The notes: generated from the letters alone by a model not told the origin. A stretch of DNA of 64,000 bases from an uncultured Desulfovibrio sp. (GCF_944324935.1 NZ_CALUYG010000005.1:19887-83886), one strand, 5' to 3'; counted from the first letter of the stretch, positions 52,130 through 62,159 are shown. Made by a program: numbers and translations.

Positions 52130-53353
52130 ATGCGCTGGAGAAGTCTGATAGTGCTGCTGTGTCTGGCGGCATGGCCGCCACTGGGCGGCATCGCCCGCGG
52201 GGCTGCGGTCGTCTATGACGGCCCGAGCATCAGCCGGCAGCAGATGCGGGAAAACCTCTGCGCCATCACCTTTGACGACGGCCCGTCCCGCAACACGAGC
52301 CGCCTGCTGGACATGCTGTCCGGCTACGGCATCCATGCCACGTTCTTTCTGCTCGGCAAAAATGCCGCCCTGCGCCCCGCGCTTGTCCAGCGCATCGTGG
52401 CCGAAGGGCATGAGGTCGGCAACCATTCCTGGTCTCACCCCAAGCTGCGGGCCCTGAACAAGGAGCAGCAGCTCGAGGAACTGACCAGGACGGACACGCT
52501 TCTGCGGGAACTGGGCGCGCGTCCCCGTTACATCCGTCCTCCCTACGGCGCATATAATGAGGATACGCTGGCTCTGGCCGATGAGATGGGCCTTGCCATC
52601 ATGCTCTGGTCGCAGGACAGCCACGACTGGAAACGCCTGCCCGTCAACTATGCCCTGCTGCCCAATACGCTCGGCCATGTGTACGGTCCCGGCGAGCTGC
52701 GCGGCATCTTTCTTTTCCACGATTCGCTCAAGCGGACGGTGGACGATCTGCCGCGCATCATTGCCGAATTGCGGGCCGGGGGTTGCCAGCGTTTCGTGAC
52801 CGTCAGCGAATATCTGGATGTGCTGGATGAAACGCCGCCTCTGCTTATGACCCAGCGGACGCCCCCGCATTCGGAACAGGCGGAGGAAATGCCGCCGGAG
52901 AGCTTCCCCGATGCCATGATGGCGACCTCGAGCGCCATCCCGGCCGGGACGACGCCGGTTCCCATGGCCCGTTGCAGTCATCCGTGGACGCCCCCGGCGG
53001 CCGGTCAGTCGCAGCCCGCCGACGCTCCCGCTGCCGCCGCTGCCCTCGACGCGACGCGCGCCGCTCCGGCAGCTCCCGCACCGGCGGCGGCAGCTTCCGT
53101 CGAAACCGGCCCGCGCCGGCCATCCCAGCCCGCCGCCGCGCGGCGGGAAAAAGCCCCTGTGTACCGCATCGTGCATCCGCGGCCGACCGCGCCAGCGGCG
53201 CGCCGGGACAATGCCGCGCCGCGCTACCGGGTGGTGCAGCCCTATCCCCTGCCGCAGGGCGCCCAGGCCGGCGCCGGCCGCAGCATCAAGGGCCGTACGG
53301 AAACGCCCGAACCACGCCGTTCACGCGCGGCGGCCTCGTCCGACACGCTGTAG
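52130..53353 (+). CDS. Polysaccharide deacetylase family protein with disordered tail
   Basis: A 407-aa exported protein: signal MRWRSLIVLLCLAAWPPLGG, then the NodB deacetylase domain (residues about 40-240) with TFDDGP (catalytic and metal Asp), NHSWSHP (metal His pair), RPPYGAYN and a late LFHDS His. It removes acetyl groups from cell-wall or surface polysaccharide in known relatives. The C-terminal 170 residues are Ala/Pro/Arg-rich and probably disordered or wall-associated. The start at 52130 gives a clean signal peptide; the longer frame from 52019 does not. Confidence 0.88.
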   Translation: MRWRSLIVLLCLAAWPPLGGIARGAAVVYDGPSISRQQMRENLCAITFDDGPSRNTSRLLDMLSGYGIHATFFLLGKNAALRPALVQRIVAEGHEVGNHSWSHPKLRALNKEQQLEELTRTDTLLRELGARPRYIRPPYGAYNEDTLALADEMGLAIMLWSQDSHDWKRLPVNYALLPNTLGHVYGPGELRGIFLFHDSLKRTVDDLPRIIAELRAGGCQRFVTVSEYLDVLDETPPLLMTQRTPPHSEQAEEMPPESFPDAMMATSSAIPAGTTPVPMARCSHPWTPPAAGQSQPADAPAAAAALDATRAAPAAPAPAAAASVETGPRRPSQPAAARREKAPVYRIVHPRPTAPAARRDNAAPRYRVVQPYPLPQGAQAGAGRSIKGRTETPEPRRSRAAASSDTL

Positions 53354-53390
53354 GGCGGCAGCCTTCCTCCCGCCGCACAGTCGCCTCGCC

Positions 53391-53427
53391 AAAAAGAAAA
53401 CGCCCGGGCACAACCTGGTTCCCGGGC
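53391..53427 (-). terminator. Terminator of the DHH phosphoesterase operon
   Basis: GCCCGGG (53402-53408) pairs with CCCGGGC (53421-53427). On the minus strand the stem is followed by GTTTTCTTTTT. It lies about 70 bases after the DHH gene stop. Confidence 0.7.
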
Positions 53428-53499
53428 ATCAGGCGTCGCCTGCACGAGGCGGGGCGGTCCCCCTCCCCTCAATCAGGCGGCGAAGAATATTGACGGACC

Positions 53500-54756
53500 C
53501 TAGTCGTTTTCGCGTCCGCTCTCTTCGTCCATGTCGGTCTGGCCACCGTGGCTGTCCGGCGCGGGCGTGCTGCGGCGGGGATGTTCCCGCAGGCGGCGGG
53601 CAGGCGCGGCCTTGCGGGCAGGCCGGGGCTCGGCCGTCCGGTCGGCCGTGGGGCGGCCGGCAGCCTCGGCAGCGGCGGGAGCTGCGGGGGGCGTGGGAGC
53701 TGCGGCGGGCTTTTCGACCTGGGCGGTGGTCTCCGTGCCGTTCTCAGGCGCTGCCGGGCGCGCGGTGATGGCGCGCAGCTTGCGCGTTTGCAGGCGGCGC
53801 AAGACGAAATCCTGCGGCTTCGTCCCTTCGGGGACTGCCGCCAGGGGAAATTCGGCCCGCGCCAGCCGCCGATGGCCGCCGGCCGAGCCGACATCATAAA
53901 AACAGGCATCCGCCATGCGACCGATGTCGCGGCTGCCGTCGCCGCGAAAGATCACCACCACCGTACTCCTGGCCACGATACCGCTGACGGCTATCCAGCG
54001 CAGGCCATGCACGCGGGTAAAGAAGTCCGCCACGGCCACCAGCAGATCGGAGCTGCTCACGTCTCCCAGCCAGGCCTGGGCCCCGGCCCCCCGGCAGTCC
54101 ACCAGGGAGCGGAAGGCGCGGCTGAAGAGCGGCAGCCATTCCCGCAGGTACTCGCTGCGCAGGATGCGGCGCAGGATGGCGGTGTCCGCATAGCGGGAAA
54201 GCCACTGATAGGCGCGGAAGTCGTCCTCGCCGCCGCTGCGCTCGAAGGCGGCGGTATCGGTGCGGATGCCGTAGAGCATGGCCGTGGCCAGCAGGGGAGC
54301 CGGCGTGATGCGCAGGCCCTGCAGGTAGCGGGTCATCATGCTTGAGGTCGCGCCCACATCAGGCCGTACGTCGTAGAACTGCGCCCCTTTGTAGGGTTCC
54401 GGCGGCAGGGGATGATGATCGATGACCAGGCTGAAGGGGATGTCCTTGAGGCAGACGTGATGATGCGGCTGGGAGTCCACCACGGCAAAGCGGTCGTAGG
54501 AGGCGGCCTTTTCGGGCTGCCAGGCCTTGACCGGGATGTGGAGGTAACGGATCATGGCCAGATTGTCGGGCCGGGTGACCTCGTTGACGCGCATGATGTC
54601 CACGGCCTTGACCCTGTGCTGCATGATGCGCTTGAGGGCCATTGCCGCCGCCAGCGCATCAGGATCGGCCACGATGAGGATGCACCAGCGTTCTTCCTTG
54701 CTCAGGGTGTGCCGCCATTGACGCATGGCTGCGACAAGAGGCGATGTGGCGCTCAT
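53500..54756 (-). CDS. DHH-family phosphoesterase (NrnA-like)
   Basis: A 418-aa protein with the DHH domain: LIVADPDALAAAMA, VVDSQPHHH, VIDHHPLPP (the DHH motif) and GIRTDTAAF (motif IV). A C-terminal DHHA1-like motif GGHRRLARAEF lies near residue 290. Relatives degrade short RNA oligonucleotides or pAp. The last 90 residues are a low-complexity Pro/Ala/Arg tail absent from typical NrnA. The first motif reads DPDALA rather than DxDAxG with H, so catalysis should be checked. It is downstream of the CbiR-like gene on the same strand. Confidence 0.82.
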   Translation of the reverse strand: MSATSPLVAAMRQWRHTLSKEERWCILIVADPDALAAAMALKRIMQHRVKAVDIMRVNEVTRPDNLAMIRYLHIPVKAWQPEKAASYDRFAVVDSQPHHHVCLKDIPFSLVIDHHPLPPEPYKGAQFYDVRPDVGATSSMMTRYLQGLRITPAPLLATAMLYGIRTDTAAFERSGGEDDFRAYQWLSRYADTAILRRILRSEYLREWLPLFSRAFRSLVDCRGAGAQAWLGDVSSSDLLVAVADFFTRVHGLRWIAVSGIVARSTVVVIFRGDGSRDIGRMADACFYDVGSAGGHRRLARAEFPLAAVPEGTKPQDFVLRRLQTRKLRAITARPAAPENGTETTAQVEKPAAAPTPPAAPAAAEAAGRPTADRTAEPRPARKAAPARRLREHPRRSTPAPDSHGGQTDMDEESGREND

Positions 54757-54793
54757 GCGACGCTCCTGCTCTGCTTTGCTCGTGACGGGAGGG

Positions 54794-55576
54794 CTACGCC
54801 GGGCAGGCGCGCAGCCGGGCCAGCACGGACAGGGATTCTTCCAGCGCCCGCCAGCGGAAAATCTCCAGCAAGTGGACAGCCTCGGCGGACAGGCGCGGCA
54901 TCAGCTCCCGCAGCAGGGCATATTCCTCGTCCGTGAAGCGGGTCAGCGCGGCATGCGCATCCCGCCCGCACGGCGCGCTCCAGTGCAGCAGTGCCGCCCG
55001 GGAGGGCAGGATGCTTGCCCGCAAGGCATGCTGAGCATAGCCCAGAAGGTGTCCGACGTCCAGACAGAACCCCAGGCCGGCTTCGTCCAGAAAACCATCG
55101 CCCAGCTCCAGCACATCGCAATTATAGGTGTTTTCCAGCAGGAGCGGCAGATCATGGTATTCATGCCAGAACCGGGAAGCATGCCGTAGCTGCTCCTGAC
55201 GGATGTCCGTCGGAGCATTGGGGGCATGCAGTACGGCACAGCGCGGCGAGAGAGGGGCGATCTTGTCCAGCAGGCGTTGCACGCAGTCCAGCGCGGGCCG
55301 GCAGGCCGCCGCCGTCGTGGCGTCTTCCGGCCACGGCAGATCAAAGGGGAGGTGCACATGCCAGCGCAAGGGCAGATCGCGCAGATCAGGCGGCAGATCC
55401 CGTTCCGTATAGGCCAGGCAGGCGGCATTCTCGAAAAAGCAGAGCGCCACCTCTTCCACCCGGCCGGCCAGGAAACGGGCGTTTTCGGCGATGGTCCCCG
55501 GCAGAACGAAGGAGGGCGCGGCTACCGGCGCGGGGGAAGAGGGCGGGGAAGAGGGAGCGTCCGGCACAGTGCTCAT
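54794..55576 (-). CDS. cbiR: Probable cobamide-remodelling phosphodiesterase CbiR
   Basis: A 260-aa TIM-barrel-like protein with VLPGTIAENARFLAGRVEEV at its start, LRWHVHLPFDLPW, LLLENTYNCDVLELGDGF and FCLDVGHLLGYAQHAL. The pattern of Glu, His and Asp metal ligands on successive strands is that of the AP-endonuclease-2-like fold. The N-terminal PGTIAENxRFL block is what I recall of CbiR, which hydrolyses the nucleotide loop of cobamides so that they can be rebuilt with another lower ligand. Sulfate reducers use corrinoids widely, so the role is plausible. It shares a four-base overlap with the sulfotransferase gene upstream. Confidence 0.65.
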   Translation of the reverse strand: MSTVPDAPSSPPSSPAPVAAPSFVLPGTIAENARFLAGRVEEVALCFFENAACLAYTERDLPPDLRDLPLRWHVHLPFDLPWPEDATTAAACRPALDCVQRLLDKIAPLSPRCAVLHAPNAPTDIRQEQLRHASRFWHEYHDLPLLLENTYNCDVLELGDGFLDEAGLGFCLDVGHLLGYAQHALRASILPSRAALLHWSAPCGRDAHAALTRFTDEEYALLRELMPRLSAEAVHLLEIFRWRALEESLSVLARLRACPA

Positions 55577-56532
55577 TTTCCCCCTCCCACATCAATGGTC
55601 GCCGTCATGCAGGGAGCCGGGGGCAGGGCCTCCAGCGCGTTACGCCAGCGCAGCAGGCGGCGGGCAAAGGCCGGGGCCGTCACGTCATACTGATCGCTCG
55701 CCGCGGCGCGCAGGGCGGTGTACATGTCCTCGGCCAGGAGGATCTCCGCCTCGCCCGGCAGCTCTCCCGCGGCGGCCGCGCTCTCATCCGCCTTTCCGCC
55801 CGGCGCGGCGGCGTGATGTCGCAGCCCCTTGTCCAGAAAGGACTCGCTGAAAACGCGCAGGGCCTCTTCCCGCACGGGACGGCCCAGATGGCGGGCCAAG
55901 CGTCGGAGCTGCGCCTCCGGCGCTGCCAGCAGGGCGTCATAGTCCGCCACAAGGACAGGCAGACCGACGCTGCCGTCCAGGGCGTCCAGCGTATGGTAGA
56001 GCCAGAGCCGCCAGCCCTGCGCCGCCGAAAAGCCGTTGCGCGCCGTCAGGGACGCGGCCACATGCGCCGGATGGCGCAGGGCAAGGCAGACATGCGGGGA
56101 GCAGCCCGCCGCAAGGAAGATGGGCCGCCAGAACGTCAGCAGACGGCTCATGCGCGGCTCCTTGAAGGCCAGCGGCGCGGGCAGGGCCTCGCCCCATTCC
56201 GCCGCCTGCCTGTCGGCGGCCTCGCCCCGCTCCCGGATGATCGCCAGGGCGGCCTGTCCGTATCCCGAGGTGGCCAGCCGCCGTAGATGTCCCTGCAGAT
56301 CGCGGAAACTCACCGGGCTCTCCCAGCTCGTGCCCAGTTCCTTCAGCAGGGCGCGGTTGCCCGCATTGATGTCGGCGTCCTCAAAAAAGCCCTTGGGATT
56401 GCAGGGATGCGCCGGGAGCAGATGCTCCCCCAGCTGTATGCCCAGCACCGGCAGCGCCCGGGCCAGCACGCTGGTGCCGCTGCGATGCATGCCCAGCACC
56501 AGCGTGAGATGGCGTTTTTCCTGCAGCGACAT
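55573..56532 (-). CDS. Sulfotransferase-family protein
   Basis: A 319-aa protein with a P-loop-like PAPS-binding motif LGMHRSGTSVLAR at residues 13-25 and a second binding segment LALRHPAHVAASL near 150. This is typical of the sulfotransferase_3 family. Acceptor substrate unknown. Its start is one base before the M16C peptidase stop, and it overlaps cbiR by four bases, so peptidase, sulfotransferase, cbiR and the DHH gene look like one leftward operon. Confidence 0.8.
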   Translation of the reverse strand: MSLQEKRHLTLVLGMHRSGTSVLARALPVLGIQLGEHLLPAHPCNPKGFFEDADINAGNRALLKELGTSWESPVSFRDLQGHLRRLATSGYGQAALAIIRERGEAADRQAAEWGEALPAPLAFKEPRMSRLLTFWRPIFLAAGCSPHVCLALRHPAHVAASLTARNGFSAAQGWRLWLYHTLDALDGSVGLPVLVADYDALLAAPEAQLRRLARHLGRPVREEALRVFSESFLDKGLRHHAAAPGGKADESAAAAGELPGEAEILLAEDMYTALRAAASDQYDVTAPAFARRLLRWRNALEALPPAPCMTATIDVGGGK

Positions 56533-59447
56533 CAGGCCATGATCTCCTGTCCGGCCCAGCCGTGGGCCTCGGCGGCGGCACGGGTCGCCGCGCCGCCCAG
56601 CACGCAGATCACGCCGGCCTTGGCCACTTCCTCCAGCACGTCCGCCATATCGAGGAAGTCTCTGGCCGTGGTGGCGAGGATCTCTTCGCGCATCCGCTGG
56701 CGCAGCTCATCCGTATCGCCGGTCAGGTAGCGGCTCAGGGCCTGCGCCCCCCGCGCATCCGGCAGGAGATAAGCGTCCAGATCGCCGACCGCTCCCACGA
56801 TGGCCCGCTCCAGCTGGGCGGCGTCCGGGGGATTGGCCCGCAGGAAGGCGGACAGCTCGTCATAGGCGCGCAGCGTTTCGTCCACATTGGGGTCCCGGTA
56901 GGAGGCAAGCACGAGGTTGCCGCCCAGACGATCCAGCGTGCACATGGCTCCGTACGCGCCGCCGCGCACCCGCACCCGCTCCCAGAGATAGCCCATGCGC
57001 AGGGAACGCAGCACCACGCTCATGGACCCGCGGTACGGATACCCCAGATCGATGAGGTTGGCCGCCTTGCCCACATAGTTGACTTGCGCCGGGGCAAAGA
57101 AGGCTTCGGCATCCGGCAGGTCCAGCGGCCGCACGGCAGCGGGCTCGCCCGCCCGCACGTCCGGCAGGCTGCGCAGCAGGCGGGCGCCTTCTTCCTCCAC
57201 ACGGTGCAGGGCGGGGCTCTCGCCGGTCACGTCCAGCAGCGCGCCGGGCCGGGCCACCACATGCTGTCGCAGGCTCTCCAGATCGGCCAGCACCCCCTGG
57301 GGGTCCTGTTCCAGCCGTTCAAGCAGGCGACGCACCTCCTGCAGATAGCTCAGGCCGGACGTGCGCTCGGCCAGCCGGCCCAGTTCGGTGAAATGGGCCC
57401 GCAGCCGCAGCCCCACGGCCGCATGGCCCGCCGCCACAAGGCCATGCTCCAGCCGGGCCTTGTCCTCCAGCAGCATCTGGCCCATGCGCTCCAGCAGCAC
57501 ATCGCTCTCCCGCAGGGGTTCCAGCAGGATCTCCCGGAAAATGGCGAACAGATCGGGGATCTTGTCCTGTACGGCCTTGCCCATGACGCCGAGATAACGC
57601 ACCGCCCCCCGGTTTTCCCGGTGGGTGGCCAGCACCATGTCCGCGCCCACGCCGCCGGTCTTGGCGGCCATGTACGCGCCCAGCTCCGTGAAATCCCGAC
57701 GGGCCGTGCCGGCCTCGGTCAGGCAGCGGGCAAAGAGCGGCAGCAGCGGCTGGAGCTCATGCGGCACCGTATCCAGCGGCAGGAGCAGCCCCACATAGGC
57801 GATACCCTGCGCGGGCAGTTCATGGCAGAGCAGGGTATTGCCGGAGGACAGGCTTTGCCCGGCGCAGGGCAGGGGCGTATTGCGCGGCGGCATGTCGGCC
57901 ACATGCAGATTGGGGATGGTGGCCAGGGCCTCGGGGCTGTCGGGCGCTTCCTGCGCCGCCTGGAGCCGGGCGGTCTCGCTGACCAGCCGCTGCCGGGCCT
58001 GCGCGTCGCAAGCCTCCTGCGCCGTCCGCAGCCGGGCGGCTTCGGCATCCAGCCGGGCCTTCTCCAGCCCGTGATCCGGCAGCAGCACCACGGTGGCCCG
58101 GTGCATGTTGTCGAGGAAGTGGGTGCGGATGGCCTCCTCGAAAAGCTTTTCGCCGGCGGCAAGCCGTGCCTTGATGGCGGCCAGCGGCGCTTCCCAGGCC
58201 AGGGCGGCCAGCGGGTCGCCGTCATACAGCCAGGTGGAGAGCGCCTGGATCATGGCCGCAAGCCCGCGCGGGAAGCGGCCGGAATTGTTCTCGCGGTAGG
58301 CGAATTCAACGCTGTTGACGGCGGCCTCCACGGCGGCGACGGGGATGCCCTCTTCCACGAGGCAGGCCAGCGTCTCGAAAATGAGCAGTTCGGCTTCCGG
58401 GACCTTGCGCGGGTCCACGCCCTTGAGGCCCGTGGAATAATACATCTGCCGCAGATCCGTTTCCAGACCGCAGCCCGTGGTGTCCTCACCCAGCCCGGAG
58501 GCGATGAGCGTCCGTCGCAGGGGCGAACCGGGGAGCCCTTCCAGGATATGCTCGAGCATCTCCATGAGCAGGGCCTGATGGACGTCGCCGCGCTCCCCGA
58601 GCAGCCAGTTGACCGTGAACAGGGCGCGCTTTTCGCCATCCGCCGCGGCATAGGGCACTTCGATATGCCGGGGCGTCTCGCGGCGTGGTTGCAGGGGCAC
58701 GGCGGAATCCACGGGCCGGGCGGCGTAGCCGCTCAGCACGTCGGCCACGCGACGCAGGCGCTCTTCCTCCGGGTCGTCCCCCCAGAAGAAGAAACGCGCA
58801 TTGGAAGGATGATAATAGCGGCTGTGGAAATCCCGGAATGCCTCGTACGTCAGATCCGGGATCACTTCGGGATTGCCGCCGGAGTCCAGACTGTAGAGCG
58901 TATCCGGGAAGACGGCCTGCTGGCTCTGCTCCGCCAGCACGGAATCCGGTGAGGAATAGGCCCCCTTCATCTCATTATAGACCACGCCCTTGTACGACCA
59001 CGGCTCGTCGGGAGACTCGGCCTCGATGTGCCAGCCCTCCTGCCGGAAGATGTCCTCGCTGATGCGCGGATGGAAGACGGCGTCCATGTAGACGTCCATG
59101 AGATTGTAGAAATCCTGCAGATTGGCGCTGGCCACGGGGTAGCAGGTCTTGTCCGGGAAGGTGAAGGCATTGAGGAAGGTCTGGAGCGAGCCCTTGAGCA
59201 GCTCCACGAACGGCTCCTTGACCGGATACTTGTCCGAGCCGCAGAGCACGGAATGCTCCAGGATATGGGCGACGCCCGTGGAGTCCGCCGGCGGCGTGCG
59301 AAAGCTCACGCCGAAACATTTGTTTTCATCGTCGTTGCTGATGGAAAGCAGCTGCGCTCCGGTCACGGCATGCCGCCAGAGGCGGGCGGTACCGTGGACT
59401 TCCTGCAGGGCGCGTTCGGTGAGGATCTCAAAGCCGTATGTCTTCAT
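56532..59447 (-). CDS. M16C-family zinc metallopeptidase (PreP/presequence protease-like)
   Basis: A 971-aa protein of the length of PreP-type enzymes, which degrade peptides inside a closed two-half chamber. The inverted zinc motif HxxEH is visible as HILEHSVLCGS near residue 63, with the downstream Glu in the following helix (YNEMKGAYSSPDSVLAEQSQ region, near 160). The M16C-associated central domain and a C-terminal catalytically silent half (LVLASYRDPNVDETLRAYDE) complete it. No signal peptide, so cytoplasmic. It heads the leftward operon with the sulfotransferase and cbiR. Confidence 0.92.
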   Translation of the reverse strand: MKTYGFEILTERALQEVHGTARLWRHAVTGAQLLSISNDDENKCFGVSFRTPPADSTGVAHILEHSVLCGSDKYPVKEPFVELLKGSLQTFLNAFTFPDKTCYPVASANLQDFYNLMDVYMDAVFHPRISEDIFRQEGWHIEAESPDEPWSYKGVVYNEMKGAYSSPDSVLAEQSQQAVFPDTLYSLDSGGNPEVIPDLTYEAFRDFHSRYYHPSNARFFFWGDDPEEERLRRVADVLSGYAARPVDSAVPLQPRRETPRHIEVPYAAADGEKRALFTVNWLLGERGDVHQALLMEMLEHILEGLPGSPLRRTLIASGLGEDTTGCGLETDLRQMYYSTGLKGVDPRKVPEAELLIFETLACLVEEGIPVAAVEAAVNSVEFAYRENNSGRFPRGLAAMIQALSTWLYDGDPLAALAWEAPLAAIKARLAAGEKLFEEAIRTHFLDNMHRATVVLLPDHGLEKARLDAEAARLRTAQEACDAQARQRLVSETARLQAAQEAPDSPEALATIPNLHVADMPPRNTPLPCAGQSLSSGNTLLCHELPAQGIAYVGLLLPLDTVPHELQPLLPLFARCLTEAGTARRDFTELGAYMAAKTGGVGADMVLATHRENRGAVRYLGVMGKAVQDKIPDLFAIFREILLEPLRESDVLLERMGQMLLEDKARLEHGLVAAGHAAVGLRLRAHFTELGRLAERTSGLSYLQEVRRLLERLEQDPQGVLADLESLRQHVVARPGALLDVTGESPALHRVEEEGARLLRSLPDVRAGEPAAVRPLDLPDAEAFFAPAQVNYVGKAANLIDLGYPYRGSMSVVLRSLRMGYLWERVRVRGGAYGAMCTLDRLGGNLVLASYRDPNVDETLRAYDELSAFLRANPPDAAQLERAIVGAVGDLDAYLLPDARGAQALSRYLTGDTDELRQRMREEILATTARDFLDMADVLEEVAKAGVICVLGGAATRAAAEAHGWAGQEIMA

Positions 59448-59715
59448 GTGTCGTCCTGTGGGCTGGCCGCGGCGTCCCTGTTGGAAGGGGAGCGCCGCGC
59501 GATGTCGAGTGGAAGCAGTATACGGATTGTGCCGCGCTTTGCAACGTCCGCCGGCTGCCTATTTTCTGGACAGCGGACAGGGCGGGACCGCCTCTGCTGT
59601 CCATTTTTTATACAGCTTGAGGCGGGAAGCCCCGCGCCATTCGTCGTTTTTCGCACTGGCACGCCCGATGCAAGAGCAGGGGCGACATCTTCATCGCGGG
59701 CAGGGGAGAACCCCC

Positions 59716-60429
59716 ATGACGCGCGGACGATTTTTTGCCGCCCTTGGCCTTTCCTGTGTCGGACTGGCACTGATGAACGCTTTCCCGCGGACGGCGGAGG
59801 CCCGCTACGGCGACGGTATCGGCCCCGACGGCGACGGCCCCCGCTCCGGCAGGGACTGTACCGGCAACGGACAGCGCCGGTCTCCGCGTGACGGACGCGG
59901 CCGCGGGCAGGGACAGGGCGGCGGCAACTTCCGGCCCCGGAACAACGGAGCGGGCGGCTACGGGCCGCGCGACGATTCCGGGCCCGGCAACGGCCCCCGC
60001 GACGGCAGCGGCCCCCCGACAGGTCGCCCCCAGGTAACGCAGTCCCCACCGCATTCCGGCGCCGTCTCCCGACGGTCATGCGGGGCGTTGCCGTCTTGCG
60101 CTGTGAGGCGTCCCGCTTCCCGGTCGCAGGCCAAGGCTCCCTTGCAAAGGGAGCCTTTTGCCGTTTTTCGCAGGGCCGGCCTGACGGGGCCGGCCCATAT
60201 CCTCCCCCGAATCGGCAGCGCCCCGCACGAAAGCCGGGGGACGGCCCGCGGCCCCCCTTGCCATTTTTTCGCATCCGGGCTATACAGCCCCGTTCATCAA
60301 GCACACTCTGGCAGCGGCCCGGGGTGCCTGCCGTCGTGGCGCATCGTCCGGCGGCCGGTTGCAGGGTCAGGGCCGGGGTGGAAGACAACAACCCTTTGGA
60401 GGATCGAACAATGGCTTATGTCAGCATGA
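59716..60429 (+). CDS. Small exported Gly/Arg/Asp-rich protein with an unterminated frame
   Basis: The ATG at 59716 has GGGGAG seven bases upstream. The product has a signal peptide ([20 protein letters not shown]...AEA) and then low-complexity repeats such as [20 protein letters not shown]. No stop occurs until 60429, past an intrinsic terminator at 60133 and inside rpsB. A stop in a neighbouring frame (TAA near 60033, next to a run of six C) suggests that a one-base slip removed the natural end. The real protein may be about 105 aa. Function unknown. Confidence 0.45.
   Translation: MTRGRFFAALGLSCVGLALMNAFPRTAEARYGDGIGPDGDGPRSGRDCTGNGQRRSPRDGRGRGQGQGGGNFRPRNNGAGGYGPRDDSGPGNGPRDGSGPPTGRPQVTQSPPHSGAVSRRSCGALPSCAVRRPASRSQAKAPLQREPFAVFRRAGLTGPAHILPRIGSAPHESRGTARGPPCHFFASGLYSPVHQAHSGSGPGCLPSWRIVRRPVAGSGPGWKTTTLWRIEQWLMSA
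60133..60160 (+). terminator. Intrinsic terminator upstream of rpsB
   Basis: AAGGCTCCCTT (60133-60143) pairs with AAGGGAGCCTT (60147-60157) across a tight loop, followed by TTTTG. It isolates the secreted-protein gene from rpsB. Confidence 0.8.
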
Positions 60430-61154
60430 AGCAGATGCTGGAGACCGGCGTGCACTTCGGGCATCAGACCCGCCGCTGGAACCCCAAGATGCGCCCCTAC
60501 ATCTTCGGCGCCCGTAACGGCATCCATATCATCGACCTGCAGCAGACCGTGAAGCTCTTCCGCGTGGCCTACGACAAGGTGGTGGACACCGTGGCCAAGG
60601 GCGGCAAGGTGCTCTTCATCGGCACCAAGCGTCAGGCTCAGGAAGCCGTGGCCACCGAGGCCACCAAGGCCGGCCAGTACTACGTCACCAACCGCTGGAT
60701 GGGCGGTACCCTCACCAACTTCGTCACCATCCAGAAGAGCGTCGATCGCCTGAAGAAGCTGGAAGGCATGTTCGCCGACGGCAGCATCAACCGCTACCAG
60801 AAGAAGGAAATCCTCCTGCTGGAGCGCGAGATGCAGAAGCTGGAACAGACCCTCGGCGGCATCAAGAACATGGATCGCCTGCCGCAGCTGGCCTTCATTA
60901 TCGATCCCAACCGTGAAGACATCGCCGTCAAGGAATGCCGCAAGCTCGGCATCCCGATCGTGGCCGTCACCGACACCAACTGCGATCCCGACGTCATCGA
61001 CTACATCATCCCCGGCAATGACGACGCCATCCGCGCCATCAAGCTCTTCGTGACGGCTTTCTCCGAAGCCTGCCAGGAAGGCGCCGCCATGGCCAAGGGC
61101 GACGTCAACGCCGAAGAGGCCATGCAGAAGGCCGCCGAAGCCGCTGCCGAATAA
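60411..61154 (+). CDS. rpsB: Small ribosomal subunit protein uS2
   Basis: A 247-aa ribosomal protein: [40 protein letters not shown], the [12 protein letters not shown] segment and [17 protein letters not shown] are all characteristic. TTTGGAGG stands ten bases before the ATG. It is followed by tsf, the standard bacterial pair; pyrH does not follow. Confidence 0.98.
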   Translation: MAYVSMKQMLETGVHFGHQTRRWNPKMRPYIFGARNGIHIIDLQQTVKLFRVAYDKVVDTVAKGGKVLFIGTKRQAQEAVATEATKAGQYYVTNRWMGGTLTNFVTIQKSVDRLKKLEGMFADGSINRYQKKEILLLEREMQKLEQTLGGIKNMDRLPQLAFIIDPNREDIAVKECRKLGIPIVAVTDTNCDPDVIDYIIPGNDDAIRAIKLFVTAFSEACQEGAAMAKGDVNAEEAMQKAAEAAAE

Positions 61155-61301
61155 TTGCCGGAGCGGACGCTCCCCGGTCGGCGCGTGACGGGAACGCCTC
61201 CTGCCACGCGCCTGCCGTCCCCGGCGGAAAGGACGCACGGCGCGCTTTCCGCCTTCCGTATTTTTGCCGTAACCGGCCATGCCGGATAATGGAGAAGAAA
61301 A

Positions 61302-62159
61302 ATGGCTATTACCGCTAGCTTGGTGAAAGAACTGCGCGAAAAGACCGGCGCGGGCATGATGGATTGCAAGAAAGCCCTGGTGGAAGTGGAAGGCGACCTC
61401 GAAAAGGCCGTGGACTGGCTGCGCCAGAAGGGCATGGCCAAGGCCGCCAAAAAGTCCGGCCGCGCCACCAGCGAAGGCCTCGTGACCGTGGCCGTCAGCG
61501 CCGACGGCAAGCATGTGGCCATGGCCTCCCTGCTCTGCGAGACCGACTTCGTGGCCCGCGGCGAGCAGTTCGAAGCCCTTGCCGGCAAGGTCGCCCAGAA
61601 CGTGCTGGAAGCTGATCCCGCCGATGCCGACGCCCTGCAGAACATCATTGGCGAAGAAGTGACCCAGCTCATCGCCTCCGTGGGCGAAAACATGCAGCTC
61701 GGCAAGTTCGCCCGTCACAGCAAGTCCGGCGAAGGCGACGTCATCGGCCAGTACATCCATGCCAATCGCAAGATCGGCGTGCTCGTCGATCTGCACTGCG
61801 GCAAGGCCGAGACCGCCGAAAAGGAAGAAGTGAAGGAACTGGCCAAGAACGTGGCCATGCAGGTGGCCGCCACCAACCCCCTGGCCCTGGATGCCGACAG
61901 CCTCGATCAGGAAGCCGTGGCCCGCGAACGCGAAGTCTACCGCCAGAAGGCCATCGAGGAAGGCAAGCCCGCCCAGATCGTGGACAAGATCGCTGACGGC
62001 GCGGTGAAGAAGTTCCAGAAGGAAGTCTGCCTGCTGGAACAGCCCTACATCCGCGACGACAAGAAGAGCGTGGCCGATGTGGTGCGTGAAGTGGCCAAGG
62101 CCGTGGGCGACGACATCAAGGTGGCGGGCTTCACCCGCATCCAGCTTGCGGCTGAGTAA
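61302..62159 (+). CDS. tsf: Translation elongation factor Ts
   Basis: Exchanges GDP for GTP on EF-Tu. The 285-aa protein has the N-terminal UBA-like helix (VKELREKTGAGMMDCKKALV), the TDFVAR motif in LLCETDFVARGEQF and the dimerization region with CLLEQPYIRDDKKSV. GGAGAAG precedes the ATG. It is 147 bases downstream of rpsB; a strong terminator follows. Confidence 0.98.
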   Translation: MAITASLVKELREKTGAGMMDCKKALVEVEGDLEKAVDWLRQKGMAKAAKKSGRATSEGLVTVAVSADGKHVAMASLLCETDFVARGEQFEALAGKVAQNVLEADPADADALQNIIGEEVTQLIASVGENMQLGKFARHSKSGEGDVIGQYIHANRKIGVLVDLHCGKAETAEKEEVKELAKNVAMQVAATNPLALDADSLDQEAVAREREVYRQKAIEEGKPAQIVDKIADGAVKKFQKEVCLLEQPYIRDDKKSVADVVREVAKAVGDDIKVAGFTRIQLAAE

